In this document: one piece after another, positions 50,363 to 62,037 of the stretch
Layout: every line of letters starts with the position of its first letter
Position numbering within the stretch: the first letter of the stretch is position 1
Origin: Bacteroidales bacterium
GTDB taxonomy: Bacteria; Bacteroidota; Bacteroidia; Bacteroidales; UBA932
NCBI GenBank assembly: GCA_017962025.1
Contig: JAGCWD010000022.1
Span: 1-62,621, forward strand
Reading direction: 5' to 3'
Length of the DNA stretch: 62,621 nucleotides
Translations under genes and position numbers: made by a program
Notes under the pieces: generated by a model
The model's database searches: none
What the model was told of the DNA's origin: nothing
Seen by the model: the letters and a program-made list of their open reading frames with translations, nothing else

Positions 50363-51276
50363 TGCATCGATCCGCCGACTATGTCCAGAATCTCGGAAGT
50401 GATCTTCTGCTGGCGCCCCTTATTGTACTCCAGGGTAAGTTCCTCCAGTAGGTCATTACCATTGTCCGTTGCAGTCTGCATTGCGACTGTCCTGGCGGCA
50501 TGCTCAGCAGCATTGCTGTCAAGAAGGGTTGTGAATATCCTCAAGCGGATAACCTTGGGCAGAAGGACCTCCAGCAGTTCGGCAGGAGAGGGCTCGACGA
50601 TAAGGTCTTCTGGATTTCTGGGTCTGGGTATTTCTTCCTCGACGACATTGGGGCGCTTCCCGGCATTCAGGTCAATCTGCCCTTCATCCAGGTTCAGGGG
50701 TAGGTAAACCTGCCTGGTCGTCGGCTGGGATGCGGTGGACTTGAAATGGTTGTAAACAAGCTCAATTTTGTCAAAAATACCATCAGTGAAGCCGTTCAGA
50801 AGTTCCTGGGCTAGAGTGGCAGCAGCTCCATAATTCGGGGATTCCGCCATCCTGGAATAGTCAGCAGCGCCAGGGAAGCCAACCTTCCTCATTGCATCCT
50901 GGATCTTCCGACCAACCGGATAAACCTTTATGTCAGAATCATCCAGGCCTGTGGAACGATATTCATTGATCACAGATATGGTTTCCCGGACAACGTTGGA
51001 ATTGAAAGCTCCGCAGAGGGAAGAATTTGACGAGAAAGCCACTATCGCCACCCTCTTGACAGGCCGTGAAACCAGTAGCTCCGATCCGATTACAGGAGTA
51101 GTGGACATAAGATCTACCAGGATCCTATGGAGGTGGTTCTCGTACGGCAGCATGTTCCCAATCGCCTGCTGTGCCTTGCGAAGTTTGGCGGAAGCAACGA
51201 GTTTCATAGCCGAAGTTATCTTCAGCGTGCTCCCGACGGAAGCAATCCTGCCTTTTATTTCTTTCAGGGAAGCCAT
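50359..51276 (-). CDS. atpG: ATP synthase gamma subunit
   Basis: 305 residues, central stalk of F1. N-terminal helix [36 protein letters not shown] and C-terminal helix EHAARTVAMQTATDNGNDLLEELTLEYNKGRQQKITSEILDIVGG are the two strands of the rotating coiled coil. There is a moderate insertion in the middle (RPNVVEEEIPRPRNPEDLIVEP) common in Bacteroidota. Its start shares one base with the atpA stop (TGATG). Confidence 0.97.
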   Translation of the reverse strand: MASLKEIKGRIASVGSTLKITSAMKLVASAKLRKAQQAIGNMLPYENHLHRILVDLMSTTPVIGSELLVSRPVKRVAIVAFSSNSSLCGAFNSNVVRETISVINEYRSTGLDDSDIKVYPVGRKIQDAMRKVGFPGAADYSRMAESPNYGAAATLAQELLNGFTDGIFDKIELVYNHFKSTASQPTTRQVYLPLNLDEGQIDLNAGKRPNVVEEEIPRPRNPEDLIVEPSPAELLEVLLPKVIRLRIFTTLLDSNAAEHAARTVAMQTATDNGNDLLEELTLEYNKGRQQKITSEILDIVGGSMQ

Positions 51277-52862
51277 CAGGCTACTAAAGTTTTGACTATT
51301 GCGTCAGCGGTCTCTTCAAGAACCTTGGTAGCTTCTTCATTGATCTTCCCCTCTCCCAGGAGATCAAGGACATCTTGATGGGCTGCCCTCATTCGGTCGA
51401 GGAAAAGAGTCTGGAACTCAGGCACTTGATCTGTCTTGATCTCACTCATCAGAGAATGTGTGCCACAGTACAGGATCGCGACCTGCTCCCCTACCGGCAT
51501 CGGAGAATACTGTGCCTGGACAAGCAGTTTGTTGTTCTTGCGACCCTTGTCGAGAGCCATAGCCGTCACCTTGTCCAAGTCAGATGAGAACTTGGAGAAA
51601 GACTCCAGCTCATTGTACTGTGCCTGGTCGATCTTAAGTGTTCCTGCAACTTTCTTCATTGATTTCACCTGTGCCGAGCCACCGACCCTGGAGACCGAAA
51701 TACCCACATTGATAGCTGGTCTCTGCCCCTGGTTGAACAGTCCGGATTCCAGGTAGATCTGTCCGTCAGTAATTGAAATGACATTGGTGGGAATGTAGGC
51801 TGAGACGTCTCCGGCCTGGGTTTCGATGATGGGAAGAGCAGTCAAAGAGCCACCAGCCTTGACCTTTCCTCTAAGTGAATCCGGAAGGTCGTTCATCTGT
51901 TCCGCCACTTCCTGCTGGTCGATTATCTTGGCCGCTCTCTCCAGAAGTCTGGAATGGAGATAAAAAACGTCTCCGGGATAGGCCTCACGGCCTGAAGGAC
52001 GATGGAGGATCAGGGAAACCTCACGATAGGCAACCGCCTGCTTGGAGAGATCGTCATAGACGACCAGAGCAGACCTGCCTGTGTCCCTGAAATATTCCCC
52101 GATGGCAGCCCCGGCAAAGGGCGCAAAATACTGAAGTGCAGCAGGATCGGCTGCTGTAGCTGCTACCACGATCGTATAGTCCATAGCCCCTTTGGCGCGA
52201 AGGGTCTCGACTATGTTGGCAACCGTGGAGCCTTTTTGGCCAACCGCAACGTAGATACAGTAAACGGGCTTTCCTGACTGGTAGAACGAACGCTGGTTGA
52301 TGATAGTATCTATAGCTATCGCCGTCTTTCCGGTCTGGCGGTCACCGATTATGAGCTCCCTCTGTCCACGGCCGATAGGAATCATGGCATCAATTGCCTT
52401 GAGTCCGGTCTGCAACGGCTCCGTAACTGGCTGACGGTAAACTACTCCCGGAGCCTTTCGCTCGAGAGGCATCTCCACCAGTTCTCCTTCGATGTTGCCG
52501 AGTCCGTCCAGAGGTGTTCCCAAAGGATCCACCACACGGCCCAGCATGGATTCTCCTACCTTGATGGAAGCAATACGCCCGGTACGGCGTACGGTCATGC
52601 CTTCCTTTACCTCATCGGTAGGTCCGAGTAGGACGGCTCCGACATTGTCCTGCTCCAGGTTCATCACGACACCCATCACTCCGCTTTCGAATTCGAGCAA
52701 CTCCCCGGCTTCGGCATTTGTCAGGCCATACATCCTGGCAACACCATCGCTGACCTGGAGCACCTTGCCGATTTCTTCGAAATGAAGGGAGGTATCGATG
52801 TCCTTCAACTGCTGAAGGAGCACCTGGGAAACTTCACTTGGTTTGATATTGTTCTGCGCCAT
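51276..52862 (-). CDS. atpA: ATP synthase alpha subunit
   Basis: 528 residues of F1. Walker [14 protein letters not shown] near residue 172; regulatory nucleotide site. The usual DELSEED-region counterpart is followed by the helical C-terminus ending [11 protein letters not shown]. Preceded by atpH six bases upstream. Confidence 0.98.
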   Translation of the reverse strand: MAQNNIKPSEVSQVLLQQLKDIDTSLHFEEIGKVLQVSDGVARMYGLTNAEAGELLEFESGVMGVVMNLEQDNVGAVLLGPTDEVKEGMTVRRTGRIASIKVGESMLGRVVDPLGTPLDGLGNIEGELVEMPLERKAPGVVYRQPVTEPLQTGLKAIDAMIPIGRGQRELIIGDRQTGKTAIAIDTIINQRSFYQSGKPVYCIYVAVGQKGSTVANIVETLRAKGAMDYTIVVAATAADPAALQYFAPFAGAAIGEYFRDTGRSALVVYDDLSKQAVAYREVSLILHRPSGREAYPGDVFYLHSRLLERAAKIIDQQEVAEQMNDLPDSLRGKVKAGGSLTALPIIETQAGDVSAYIPTNVISITDGQIYLESGLFNQGQRPAINVGISVSRVGGSAQVKSMKKVAGTLKIDQAQYNELESFSKFSSDLDKVTAMALDKGRKNNKLLVQAQYSPMPVGEQVAILYCGTHSLMSEIKTDQVPEFQTLFLDRMRAAHQDVLDLLGEGKINEEATKVLEETADAIVKTLVA

Positions 52863-52868
52863 AAAAAA

Positions 52869-53441
52869 CTAAACTATTCTGCGGTTACGTTCCACGAACT
52901 GCCGCTTGATCAATTCGAGTTGATGGGAGACCGAGGCATCCAGCAACTGATCCTCGACTTCCAGAAGGAAGCCGCCTATCAAAGACTCATCAACTTCAGT
53001 CTTGAGAAGGAGTTTCTTCCCCGTCCGGGATTCTATCAAGGTCCTGATCCTATCCTCCAAATCCTGCGAAACCGCGTCATATGCAGGAAAAACAAGTCTG
53101 CCGCGGACAATATCGCGTGATTTGTAATAGAGTGACACGAAGCTGTTGAAAATGAACCTTATATCACTCAAACGGCCATTCTTTGCCATAAGACCGATGA
53201 ACTTGATGATCTCAGGGGCCAGAGTTTCACCCTTCCCCGCTATTACAGTCTCAAAAAGGGTTATCTTCTGTTCGGGAGAGACAGTCTTCTTGTCATCAAC
53301 AACACGACGCAATTCATGGACCGAGCCCATGGCTTCCTGTAGCTCCTGGACCTGACTAACCACAAGTTCCCCGTTACCGGTCTCATCGACCAGTTTCAAC
53401 AGGGCCTTTGCGTAACGTGAAGCGATGATTCCCTCGCTCAT
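52869..53441 (-). CDS. atpH: ATP synthase delta subunit
   Basis: 190 residues. Peripheral stalk protein joining the top of F1 to subunit b. N-terminal six-helix domain starts GIIASRYAKALLKLVDETG; the C-terminal domain includes DESLIGGFLLEVEDQLLDASVSHQLELIKRQF. Start overlaps the atpF stop (ATGA). Confidence 0.95.
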   Translation of the reverse strand: MSEGIIASRYAKALLKLVDETGNGELVVSQVQELQEAMGSVHELRRVVDDKKTVSPEQKITLFETVIAGKGETLAPEIIKFIGLMAKNGRLSDIRFIFNSFVSLYYKSRDIVRGRLVFPAYDAVSQDLEDRIRTLIESRTGKKLLLKTEVDESLIGGFLLEVEDQLLDASVSHQLELIKRQFVERNRRIV

Positions 53442-53929
53442 GACCTCAATTCATCAATAAACCTTCCTACCAGTCCGTCTTGCTCGTTGCCAGAGTCAAG
53501 TTCCTTCCTAAGGACCTTCTCGGCAACATTGACGGAAAGTAGTGCAACTTCTTTCCGGATGTCCCTGAGAGCACTCTCTTTCTCGGCAGCGATCTGGACA
53601 CGGGCCTGCTCCAGGATCTTGGATGCTTCATCCTGTGCCTGGACCTTGGCCTGTTCGACCATCTTGTCACGGGCATTAGCAGCTTCCTTAAGGATCCTGC
53701 TTTGCTCCTTGCGGGCATCTTCAACGATCGCAGCCTGCTCGGAAGCAAGATTGCGGAGCTTTTCTTCCGCCTCCCTGGCCTGCCTGATCGAATCGTTTAT
53801 CCTGTCTGCCCTCTTTTGGACCGAGTCGATGATCATCGGAAATCCCCACTTCGCAAGCACGAAGAAGACGATGCCGAAAATCAGCGTCATCCACACGAGC
53901 AATCCGAAATCAGGAGTGATGAGTGACAT
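53438..53929 (-). CDS. atpF: ATP synthase b subunit
   Basis: 163 residues: one N-terminal membrane segment (LLVWMTLIFGIVFFVLAKWGFP, about 10-32) and a long charged helix (about 35-160) that forms the dimeric peripheral stalk. Only one b gene is present. One base separates it from atpE. Confidence 0.95.
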   Translation of the reverse strand: MSLITPDFGLLVWMTLIFGIVFFVLAKWGFPMIIDSVQKRADRINDSIRQAREAEEKLRNLASEQAAIVEDARKEQSRILKEAANARDKMVEQAKVQAQDEASKILEQARVQIAAEKESALRDIRKEVALLSVNVAEKVLRKELDSGNEQDGLVGRFIDELRS

Positions 53930-53930
53930 C

Positions 53931-54176
53931 TTACTTTGCTATGAGACAGACTACTATTGCAAAGAGGCAGGCTCCTTCGATAAGAGCGCTGACAATGATG
54001 GCGGTCATCCTGTAGTGACCGGCCTGCTCAGGTTGGCGTGCTCCTGCCTCAAGGGAGGCCTGACCGATCTTACCTATACCGAAAGCCGCAGCAAATGCTG
54101 CAAAAGCAGCTCCAACCGCCTTGCCCAGTACACCGAGAGACATACTTGCCTGAAGTAAAAAAGCTAATGGTAACAT
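53931..54176 (-). CDS. atpE: ATP synthase c subunit
   Basis: 81 residues, two membrane helices joined by the ARQPEQ loop. The ion-binding carboxylate is Glu in SALIEGACLF near residue 66. The Gln of helix 1 and the Ser-Thr pair after the Glu that mark Na+-binding rings are not present at the matching positions, so protons are the likely coupling ion (inference from motif). An internal Met (SMSLGVLGKAVG) could be the true start; the first 11 residues resemble an extra hydrophobic N-terminus. Confidence 0.95.
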   Translation of the reverse strand: MLPLAFLLQASMSLGVLGKAVGAAFAAFAAAFGIGKIGQASLEAGARQPEQAGHYRMTAIIVSALIEGACLFAIVVCLIAK

Positions 54177-54195
54177 AATGCTATTATATTAAAAA

Positions 54196-55250
54196 TTAAT
54201 CAGTTTCTGCTTTCTGTCTGGACAGCCCGATGAAGACTGCCGAGAGCATTGTGAACACATATGCCTGGATGAATGCAACCAGAAGCTCGAGGCAGTCCAT
54301 GAACACCCCGAGGATGACAGCCACAGCACTCAATCCACCGTTGACAGCTGCGCCCATCTTAGCCGTAAGGAAGATAACCGCCACAACTCCCAGAATCATG
54401 AAATGCCCTGCGAGAATGTTAGCGAAAAGCCTGACCATGAGGCTGAAAGGCTTGGTGAACATGCCGATGATCTCGATCGCCGGCATCAACGGGACAGGTA
54501 CTTTCAGCCAAGTCGGAACATCTGGCCAAAGGATATCCTTCCAGTAATGCTTGTTTCCGAATATATTGACTGTAAAGAAAGTAAACAGTGCTAAAACGAG
54601 AGTTACGGCAATGTTGCCGGTAACATTTGCACCTCCTGGGAAGAAGGGCACTATACCCATCAAGTTGTTTATGAATATGAAGAAAAATGCTGTCAGGAGA
54701 TAAGGGGAATACTTCCTATAGTCCTCTCCGACACAATCCTTGATGATGTCGTCCTCGACCATTGTAACAAGCATTTCCATTATTCCCACTCCACCCTTTG
54801 GAGCCTCCTGGGTGGCATCGTGCCTCCTGTACCATCTTGCCGTACCCAGCACTATGAAGAGCAGAAGGGCGCTGTTGATCAAAAGCCCCAGGACATTCTT
54901 GGTGATGGAAAAATCCCAGGGACGGATTTCAGAACCATCCGGGCCGGCTTCGACTATCTTGTTCTCGTACTTGCCGGATTCAGCAATCCTAAATCCCTGA
55001 TACTCACCTTCTTCCAAATGCTTTGAGGAGAAAACGCGGAGCCCCTTGCCGGTCTTGCTTATGACTATGACCGGAAGTGGAATGCTGACAGGCTTGCCGT
55101 TGACAGTGGTTATGTGCCATTCGTAGGAATCACGAACATGGCCGTAGAGATATTCATCCATGTCAAGGTCGACCTCAGTGTCCGGGGCTTCCTGTGCCAC
55201 AGCACAGAGAGGCAGCAGCAATAAAAAGATGAATATTAATCTCCAGGTTT

Positions 55251-55254
<4 letters not shown>
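54196..55254 (-). CDS. atpB: ATP synthase a subunit with signal peptide
   Basis: 352 residues, starting at the ATG that overlaps the atpC stop (ATGA, 55251-55254); the longer frame from 55287 would run into atpC. A cleavable signal (MKTWRLIFIFLLLLPLCAVAQ) and a periplasmic stretch of about 100 residues precede the membrane part, a form common in Bacteroidota. The essential arginine is in SLMVRLFANILAGHF. It forms the proton half-channels facing the c ring. Confidence 0.95.
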
Positions 55255-57025
<1,771 letters not shown>

Positions 57026-57060
57026 TCATACTAAGTTAGTCATTATTTCCCAAAAAAAGA

Positions 57061-57091
57061 AAGGTGCAGACCTTTTGATGGTCTGCACCTT
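57061..57091 (-). terminator. Terminator of the OmpA gene
   Basis: AAGGTGCAGACC (57061-57072) pairs perfectly with GGTCTGCACCTT (57080-57091) around TTTTGAT; on the minus strand a T-rich run (complement of 57052-57060) follows. Separates the OmpA transcript from atpD. Confidence 0.85.
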
Positions 57092-57116
57092 TTCGGATTC
57101 TTGCAGTTTATCTGTC

Positions 57117-58196
57117 TTACTTGACAAGGCAGACAGCCACACGGTTGAGCTCAGGAGTCTCGAAAGGATTGACAGTGTCACCGAAGTATTCAGTGATGAT
57201 CCTATCCTTGTCGATACCGGCATCAATGATAGCCTGGGCAACGATCTCAGACCTCTTCTCGGAGAGGAACTGGTTCCTCTTGGCAGTACCGGTAGCCTTG
57301 TCAGCATAACCGGAGATGCGGACCTTGGTTCCAGGATTGTCCTTAAGGGCAGCGACGACCTCGTCGATCTTGAGCTGCTCGCTAGGACGGATGTCCCACT
57401 TGTTGATCACGAAGAGGATGTTGCGCTGGAGAGACTCGAAAGCAGGCTCTACAATCACGGGCTCCTCCTTCACTACAGGTGCTACAGGTTCGGGTTCGCG
57501 GACAGGTGCGGGTGCAGGTGCAGGAACCACGACCGGAGCGGGTGCAGGCTTGGCCTTACCGAAGCTGAAGGTCAGACCGGCAAGAGCCTTAATCTGGAAG
57601 TCAGCCTTGGAACCAACCTTGGAGTTGAAGTGGTCGTTGATGAAGCTTGTGTTGCCTTCGAGGTTGAGGGCGACTGCGTCAGAAAGCCTGATGTTGAAAC
57701 CGAGACCGGCCCTGAGGGCAGGAGAAATGCTCTTGCCATCCCAGAGATAGTTCTCAGCAGGGAACTTGGCCTTGAGAGCGTTAGCCTCGTCGTTGCCAAA
57801 TGCATAGTTCACGCCAACACCACCGAAGATGTAAGGATTGATGGTACGGTCAAACTTGTAGCCACCGAAGAGGGAAGCAAGGTCGGCCATGAGGTCGATT
57901 GCACCTTCTACATAGTTGTACTTGTAGACCTCAGCATGACCAGTGTTGATAGCACCCTTACCCTGCCAACCATTGACATTGAGCCTGGTAGCAAAGACAG
58001 GAGAGAACTGGTAGCCGAGAGAGACAGCGGCTGACGGAGAAAGGAGGTCAGTCCAGTTGGTCTCACCAATGGTCTCGGCGGCACCTGCCTGAAGCTGCAG
58101 GAACCAGTACGGATCAAAATCCTTCTTCTGTGCATTAGCAACAGAAAGTGAAGCGACGAGAACGACGCTTGCAAGAATAGCGATTATACGTTTCAT
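57117..58196 (-). CDS. OmpA-family outer membrane protein
   Basis: 359 residues from the ATG at 58196, which gives the signal peptide MKRIIAILASVVLVASLSVANA; the longer frame from 58274 overlaps the upstream gene and has no signal at its N-terminus. Residues about 25-220 are an eight-stranded barrel, followed by a Pro/Val/Glu-rich hinge (PAPAPVVVPAPAPAPVREPEP) and an OmpA-C peptidoglycan-binding domain (RNILFVINKWDIRPSEQ, ISGYADKATGTAKRNQFLSEKRSEIV). It tethers the outer membrane to the cell wall and is likely abundant. A -7-like TAATTTAG with TTG 20 bases before it lies upstream (about 58232-58262). Confidence 0.93.
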   Translation of the reverse strand: MKRIIAILASVVLVASLSVANAQKKDFDPYWFLQLQAGAAETIGETNWTDLLSPSAAVSLGYQFSPVFATRLNVNGWQGKGAINTGHAEVYKYNYVEGAIDLMADLASLFGGYKFDRTINPYIFGGVGVNYAFGNDEANALKAKFPAENYLWDGKSISPALRAGLGFNIRLSDAVALNLEGNTSFINDHFNSKVGSKADFQIKALAGLTFSFGKAKPAPAPVVVPAPAPAPVREPEPVAPVVKEEPVIVEPAFESLQRNILFVINKWDIRPSEQLKIDEVVAALKDNPGTKVRISGYADKATGTAKRNQFLSEKRSEIVAQAIIDAGIDKDRIITEYFGDTVNPFETPELNRVAVCLVK

Positions 58197-58270
58197 GATA
58201 GTAATGAATATAAATTGCGCATTTAGTTTTGCTAAATTAGCACAATTTTTTGAATTGCGCAAGTAAGCAG

Positions 58271-58669
58271 TCAATTTTTGGTCATTACACCATTAACTCG
58301 CAAGGTAAAATAAGCAGGCGAGCCATTGCATGAGAAATTGATCTTATGACTGAATTTAGCCGGAGTTTTATGCTTTCCGTCGAAAGTCACAGTTATCTTT
58401 CCCTTCTTACCAGGTTTGATAGGCTTGTCCGGATAGGAAACGGTAACGCAACCACAATTAGGTGCAGCACCGTAGAAAACAAGCTTGTCGTTCCCAACAT
58501 TCTTGAAAGTGAAGACTGTTGTCTTCAAACTATTGCTCTTAGGAAAGGTACCGATACTCGCCTGTGTGGAATCAAGTTGTATCTTAGCTTTCTTCTCCTT
58601 GCTTTGAGAGAAAGCAACTGTAGAAGCAACAAGCAAGAGTACAAATGATAGGAATAATCGATTACGCAT
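58271..58669 (-). CDS. DUF1573 exported protein
   Basis: 132 residues, signal peptide ending VAFSQ (about 21). One DUF1573 domain: IQLDSTQASIGTF, FTFKNVGNDKLVFYGAAPNCGCVTVSYPDKPIKPGKKGKITVTFD. The paired cysteines around Asn-Cys-Gly-Cys are typical. Function unknown; common in Bacteroidota. Separated from the large lipoprotein gene by a strong terminator, so it has its own promoter or the one of the OmpA gene. Confidence 0.88.
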   Translation of the reverse strand: MRNRLFLSFVLLLVASTVAFSQSKEKKAKIQLDSTQASIGTFPKSNSLKTTVFTFKNVGNDKLVFYGAAPNCGCVTVSYPDKPIKPGKKGKITVTFDGKHKTPAKFSHKINFSCNGSPAYFTLRVNGVMTKN

Positions 58670-58726
58670 ACCAAGTGAAACAGAATTAACCGAGACTAAG
58701 TTAGCAAATATTATTCCAATAAAAAA

Positions 58727-58754
58727 GGAAGGACACCCTTTTGGGCGTCCTTCC
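58727..58754 (-). terminator. Terminator of the 1028-residue lipoprotein gene
   Basis: Stem GGAAGGACACCC (58727-58738) with GGGCGTCCTTCC (58743-58754); on the minus strand the single A-C position becomes G-U, so the RNA stem has 12 pairs. A run of six T follows. Confidence 0.85.
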
Positions 58755-58775
58755 AGATTTTAGGTGTAAGAACTC

Positions 58776-61700
58776 TTACTGACCGATGGTCTTTGCAACA
58801 GGGATGGTGATCCAGTCGCTGTCGATCCAACCGAAGCCATAGCCAACCTTAGCCTTCACGTAGATGTTGAAGTCCTTGGTAACATTGGTTCCGTTGTTCT
58901 TGTAGGTCAGGTAACCGTTGATGTTCTTAGCATCAGCCTTGCTGAGCTGGACTTCCTTACCGGTCACAGGATCCTTCAGTGTGGTAGCACCAGCCTCAAC
59001 CTGAGTCAGGATGATGGTCTGAGGAACCAGCTGACGCTCGCCATTGAGGTCGCACTCTGCGGTAGCAATGTCAACGACAATCTCGAACGGTCCGTAGTAG
59101 CCCCAGTAGTTGGTGTACTTGCTGAAGAGACGACCACGCCAATCAACAGGATCGATGAGATCCTCGATCTTCACCCATGAACCCTTCTCACCGAAGTCGA
59201 CAGCGTCGATGAAGCCTTCCTTAGACTTGGTGGAGACGGTAAGAGGACGCAGGATGTTAGCCCTGAAGTGATCGTTGCTATCGAAGGTGACAGCAACTTC
59301 CTTCATATCCTCCTCGTTATCGGTGCAGAGGTATGCGGTAGCTCCAATGAAGGTGTACATCTCGCCGGTGTTCAGGAGGGTGTCAGCGACGGTCTCTCCC
59401 TCGACATACTTGAACATGTTCCAGATCTTGGTGTCACCCTTCTCGGTAGGTTCGTTGACAATGTTGGCAACGAGCTCTTCCTCGGTAACTTCCTCACCCT
59501 TATCATTGAGAATGGTAGCATAGAGGCTGTCGCCAGCATCACTGACCCTGAAGGATACATTCAGCTTACCAATCTTAGCGATAGGATCGATACCCTTCTC
59601 CTTGTCACCCATGATGTGAGGTGCGCAGAAGTAGTAGTAGACAGAGTCAACATTCTCAACCTTCAGCTTACCAGCGTTAGGATCGGTCCTAGGATAGGTG
59701 ATGAAGGAAGCGTTGATATCGTTCTCGAACTGGCAGTTCACAGCCTCATCTGCGGAGTCCTTAAGAGCAGGGACATTGACATTGTACTTGGTAGCCTCGA
59801 AGTTAGGAGTCCAGTACTCAGTGATGTAGTCACCCTTGGCAGACTCGAGGTTGACACCCTTGAGAGCGTCAGCGACGGTAGCAGTGAGAAGAACGTCAAC
59901 ATAGATGTTCTCATTGTCCTTGTTGTAGTACCTGGCGATGACAGCAACTTCCTCACCAGAGAACTCCCAGAGGTCACCGGCCTCGAGGGTCCACTTGATA
60001 ACATGGGTACCCTCAACAGGATCGACCACGACATCCTCGACAGTACCGAGAGTAAGATCGTTCTCCTTGGACTTGTCGGATTCCTTCATTGCAGGCATAG
60101 CCTTGATGTTGGTGTAGAGGAGGTGGAACTGATCCTTGCTCATCTGCATCGGGTTGTAGATAAGCTCGTTCATGTCCTTAACGGTGGTCATGAGAGCGTC
60201 ACCGTCGCAGAAGAAGCGGAAGATGTTCTCGCCCTGAGGGAGATCCTTGTTACCATCCTGGCGGACAGGGACAAGTTCGAACTCAGGATTAGGATTAACC
60301 CTTTCAGCGATGAAGACCTTGATGTAAGCGACCTGGACAATGTCCTCGCCATGCATGAGCTTAACACGGATGATAGGAGTACGTCCGATAGCGGCGGTTC
60401 CAGAGGTTTCGAAAGTCCTAGGAACAAAGACACCGTCAGTCAGGGTAACGAACTCATCCTGAGGAGTAACAGGCTTTCCGATCTTGTAGTTAAGAACAAC
60501 CTCATAGACGAACTCAAGGCCAGCAGCCTCAACGTCATCAGCCTTCATCTCAGCGCACTCGGCCTCAGCTTCCTGATCTTCTTCAGCACCGGGCTGTACA
60601 CGGAGGAAATGAGGGATGGTGATGGTCTTGAGATCAAGTGTTCCGTCATAAGCAACAGCGGTATCGCAAGTCGCATGAGCCTCAGGAAGGGTGTTCAGAC
60701 CCTCAATCCATGCGGCCTTGTCAGGGATGTAAAGATCCTCAGCATCAACAGCGCTGATACCTTCTGTTCCCCTTCTGTAGTGCTCGTCCTCAACATCCTT
60801 GCACTCCTTGGAGATCTTCTTAGGATCGGCAATGCGGACGTTACGCATTTCGCTGGTAAGGAGGGTAGCATAGTCGGAAGTGACTGACTTGCCGTCCTTG
60901 GTAACCTGGAGGGCGAAACGGGTGATGTCCTCTGCATAAGCCTCTCTTCCGGTAACTTCTACGTTAACGGTAAGGATACCGTCAGCATAGTTGTTGAAGG
61001 AAGCGGTCATGGAGAAGTCCTTGGAAGCCTCGGTCCTGGTCTTGATGTATTCAACATCCTTGTAGATGAACTCATAAGTGAAGGAGTCATCGAACTCGAA
61101 GTCAGAGACATTCACATGATACTGGGCCTGGGCAGCGATAGGAACCTGGACCTCCTTGTCATGAGTGGTCTTGAGTTCCTTACCGGTCTTAGGATCGATA
61201 TCGGGCTCCTGGATGATCTGCCACTTCTCGTCCTTACTGTCGATAGTGGACTTCTTGTTCTTGAGAACGATCTCAAGAGGATTGTAGAACATGGAGGTAG
61301 CCTCGAGACCCTCGACACCGTCGATGTAGGACTGAGGGAGGAACACGAGTCCAGCCTCGCTGGTAGCGGTCAGGCTGATCTCATGGGTCTCTTCGCCCTG
61401 CTTTACGACGAGGACGTTCTTCTCGGCATCGTAGGTGATGGTAGCACCGTTCTCAGGCAGATACTTCTGCTTGGTGTCGGTAACAACCTCTTTACCATCA
61501 ACGAACTCATGGAGATCCCAGCAACCGGTCTCGGCATTGGGAGTATAGAACTTGCCATCCTTACCAGGTGCACCAGCGGCTCCGTTGGTGACATCGTAGG
61601 ACTTACCATCGGAGAGGGTGAACTTCCATCCACCGGTCTCTCCTGAGAGAGGAGTGACACTCGTGATCACAGCACCAGCGTTGATAGCGCTCTGGAGGCT

Positions 61701-61862
61701 GTTCACGTTGGTCTCCAACGTGGAAATCTTAGTCTCCTGAGCAGAAATCTTCTGCTGCAGATCATTGATGTCCTTGTCGTAATCCGTACAAGATACGGCT
61801 ACGCCTGCGAAACCCAGAACAAGGGCTCCAGCAAGGAACAGATTTTTGATTTTTTTGTTCAT
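58776..61862 (-). CDS. Large surface lipoprotein with DUF4988-type start and WGYYGPF C-terminal domain
   Basis: 1028 residues. Lipobox VAVSC (Cys near 25). Residues about 26-60 are a short coiled coil (DINDLQQKISAQETKISTLETNVNSLQSAI); then AINAGAVITSVTPLSG, TLSDGKSYDVTNGAAGAPGKDGKFY with a collagen-like Gly-rich turn, as in Bacteroidota surface proteins with DUF4988-type domains. The centre is beta-rich, probably several Ig-like modules, without catalytic motifs I recognise. Residues 881-1028 (KEGFIDAVDFGEKGSWVKI..., WRGRLFSKYTNYWGYYGPFE, DIATAECDLNG) match the end of the lipoprotein at 7468-8475. Codon use is strongly regular (highly expressed look), and it has a consensus promoter with a leader of about 140 nt. 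Likely abundant and cell-surface exposed; function unknown. Confidence 0.85.
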   Translation of the reverse strand: MNKKIKNLFLAGALVLGFAGVAVSCTDYDKDINDLQQKISAQETKISTLETNVNSLQSAINAGAVITSVTPLSGETGGWKFTLSDGKSYDVTNGAAGAPGKDGKFYTPNAETGCWDLHEFVDGKEVVTDTKQKYLPENGATITYDAEKNVLVVKQGEETHEISLTATSEAGLVFLPQSYIDGVEGLEATSMFYNPLEIVLKNKKSTIDSKDEKWQIIQEPDIDPKTGKELKTTHDKEVQVPIAAQAQYHVNVSDFEFDDSFTYEFIYKDVEYIKTRTEASKDFSMTASFNNYADGILTVNVEVTGREAYAEDITRFALQVTKDGKSVTSDYATLLTSEMRNVRIADPKKISKECKDVEDEHYRRGTEGISAVDAEDLYIPDKAAWIEGLNTLPEAHATCDTAVAYDGTLDLKTITIPHFLRVQPGAEEDQEAEAECAEMKADDVEAAGLEFVYEVVLNYKIGKPVTPQDEFVTLTDGVFVPRTFETSGTAAIGRTPIIRVKLMHGEDIVQVAYIKVFIAERVNPNPEFELVPVRQDGNKDLPQGENIFRFFCDGDALMTTVKDMNELIYNPMQMSKDQFHLLYTNIKAMPAMKESDKSKENDLTLGTVEDVVVDPVEGTHVIKWTLEAGDLWEFSGEEVAVIARYYNKDNENIYVDVLLTATVADALKGVNLESAKGDYITEYWTPNFEATKYNVNVPALKDSADEAVNCQFENDINASFITYPRTDPNAGKLKVENVDSVYYYFCAPHIMGDKEKGIDPIAKIGKLNVSFRVSDAGDSLYATILNDKGEEVTEEELVANIVNEPTEKGDTKIWNMFKYVEGETVADTLLNTGEMYTFIGATAYLCTDNEEDMKEVAVTFDSNDHFRANILRPLTVSTKSKEGFIDAVDFGEKGSWVKIEDLIDPVDWRGRLFSKYTNYWGYYGPFEIVVDIATAECDLNGERQLVPQTIILTQVEAGATTLKDPVTGKEVQLSKADAKNINGYLTYKNNGTNVTKDFNIYVKAKVGYGFGWIDSDWITIPVAKTIGQ

Positions 61863-62007
61863 AGTACTAAAAACAAAATTGATAAAGTTGATAATACATA
61901 AAATTCTACTGACAGATCTTTCTTTTCTCTTGCGAATGAATAATTTATAATTACAATTAACTATGTCGCATGCACAACAAAGTCACACAAAAGCGGACTT
62001 GTCCCTG

Positions 62008-62037
62008 CAAAGATAGCACGAATATTTAAATAAACAA
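62008..62037 (-). promoter_or_regulatory. Promoter of the 1028-residue lipoprotein gene
   Basis: Minus strand: TTG (62037-62035), 19 bases, TATCTTTG (62015-62008), an exact Bacteroidota sigma-70 match. The transcript should begin near 62002, leaving a leader of about 140 nt before the ATG. Confidence 0.75.

Noticed and set aside
53931..54176. Na+-specific c ring
   Set aside because: The Gln of helix 1 and the Ser-Thr after the carboxylate that mark Na+ sites are missing at the aligned positions.
59268..60887. 539-codon open frame on the plus strand opposite the large lipoprotein gene
   Set aside because: No signal, no family, and its composition mirrors the very regular codon use of the minus-strand gene, which has a lipobox, promoter and terminator.
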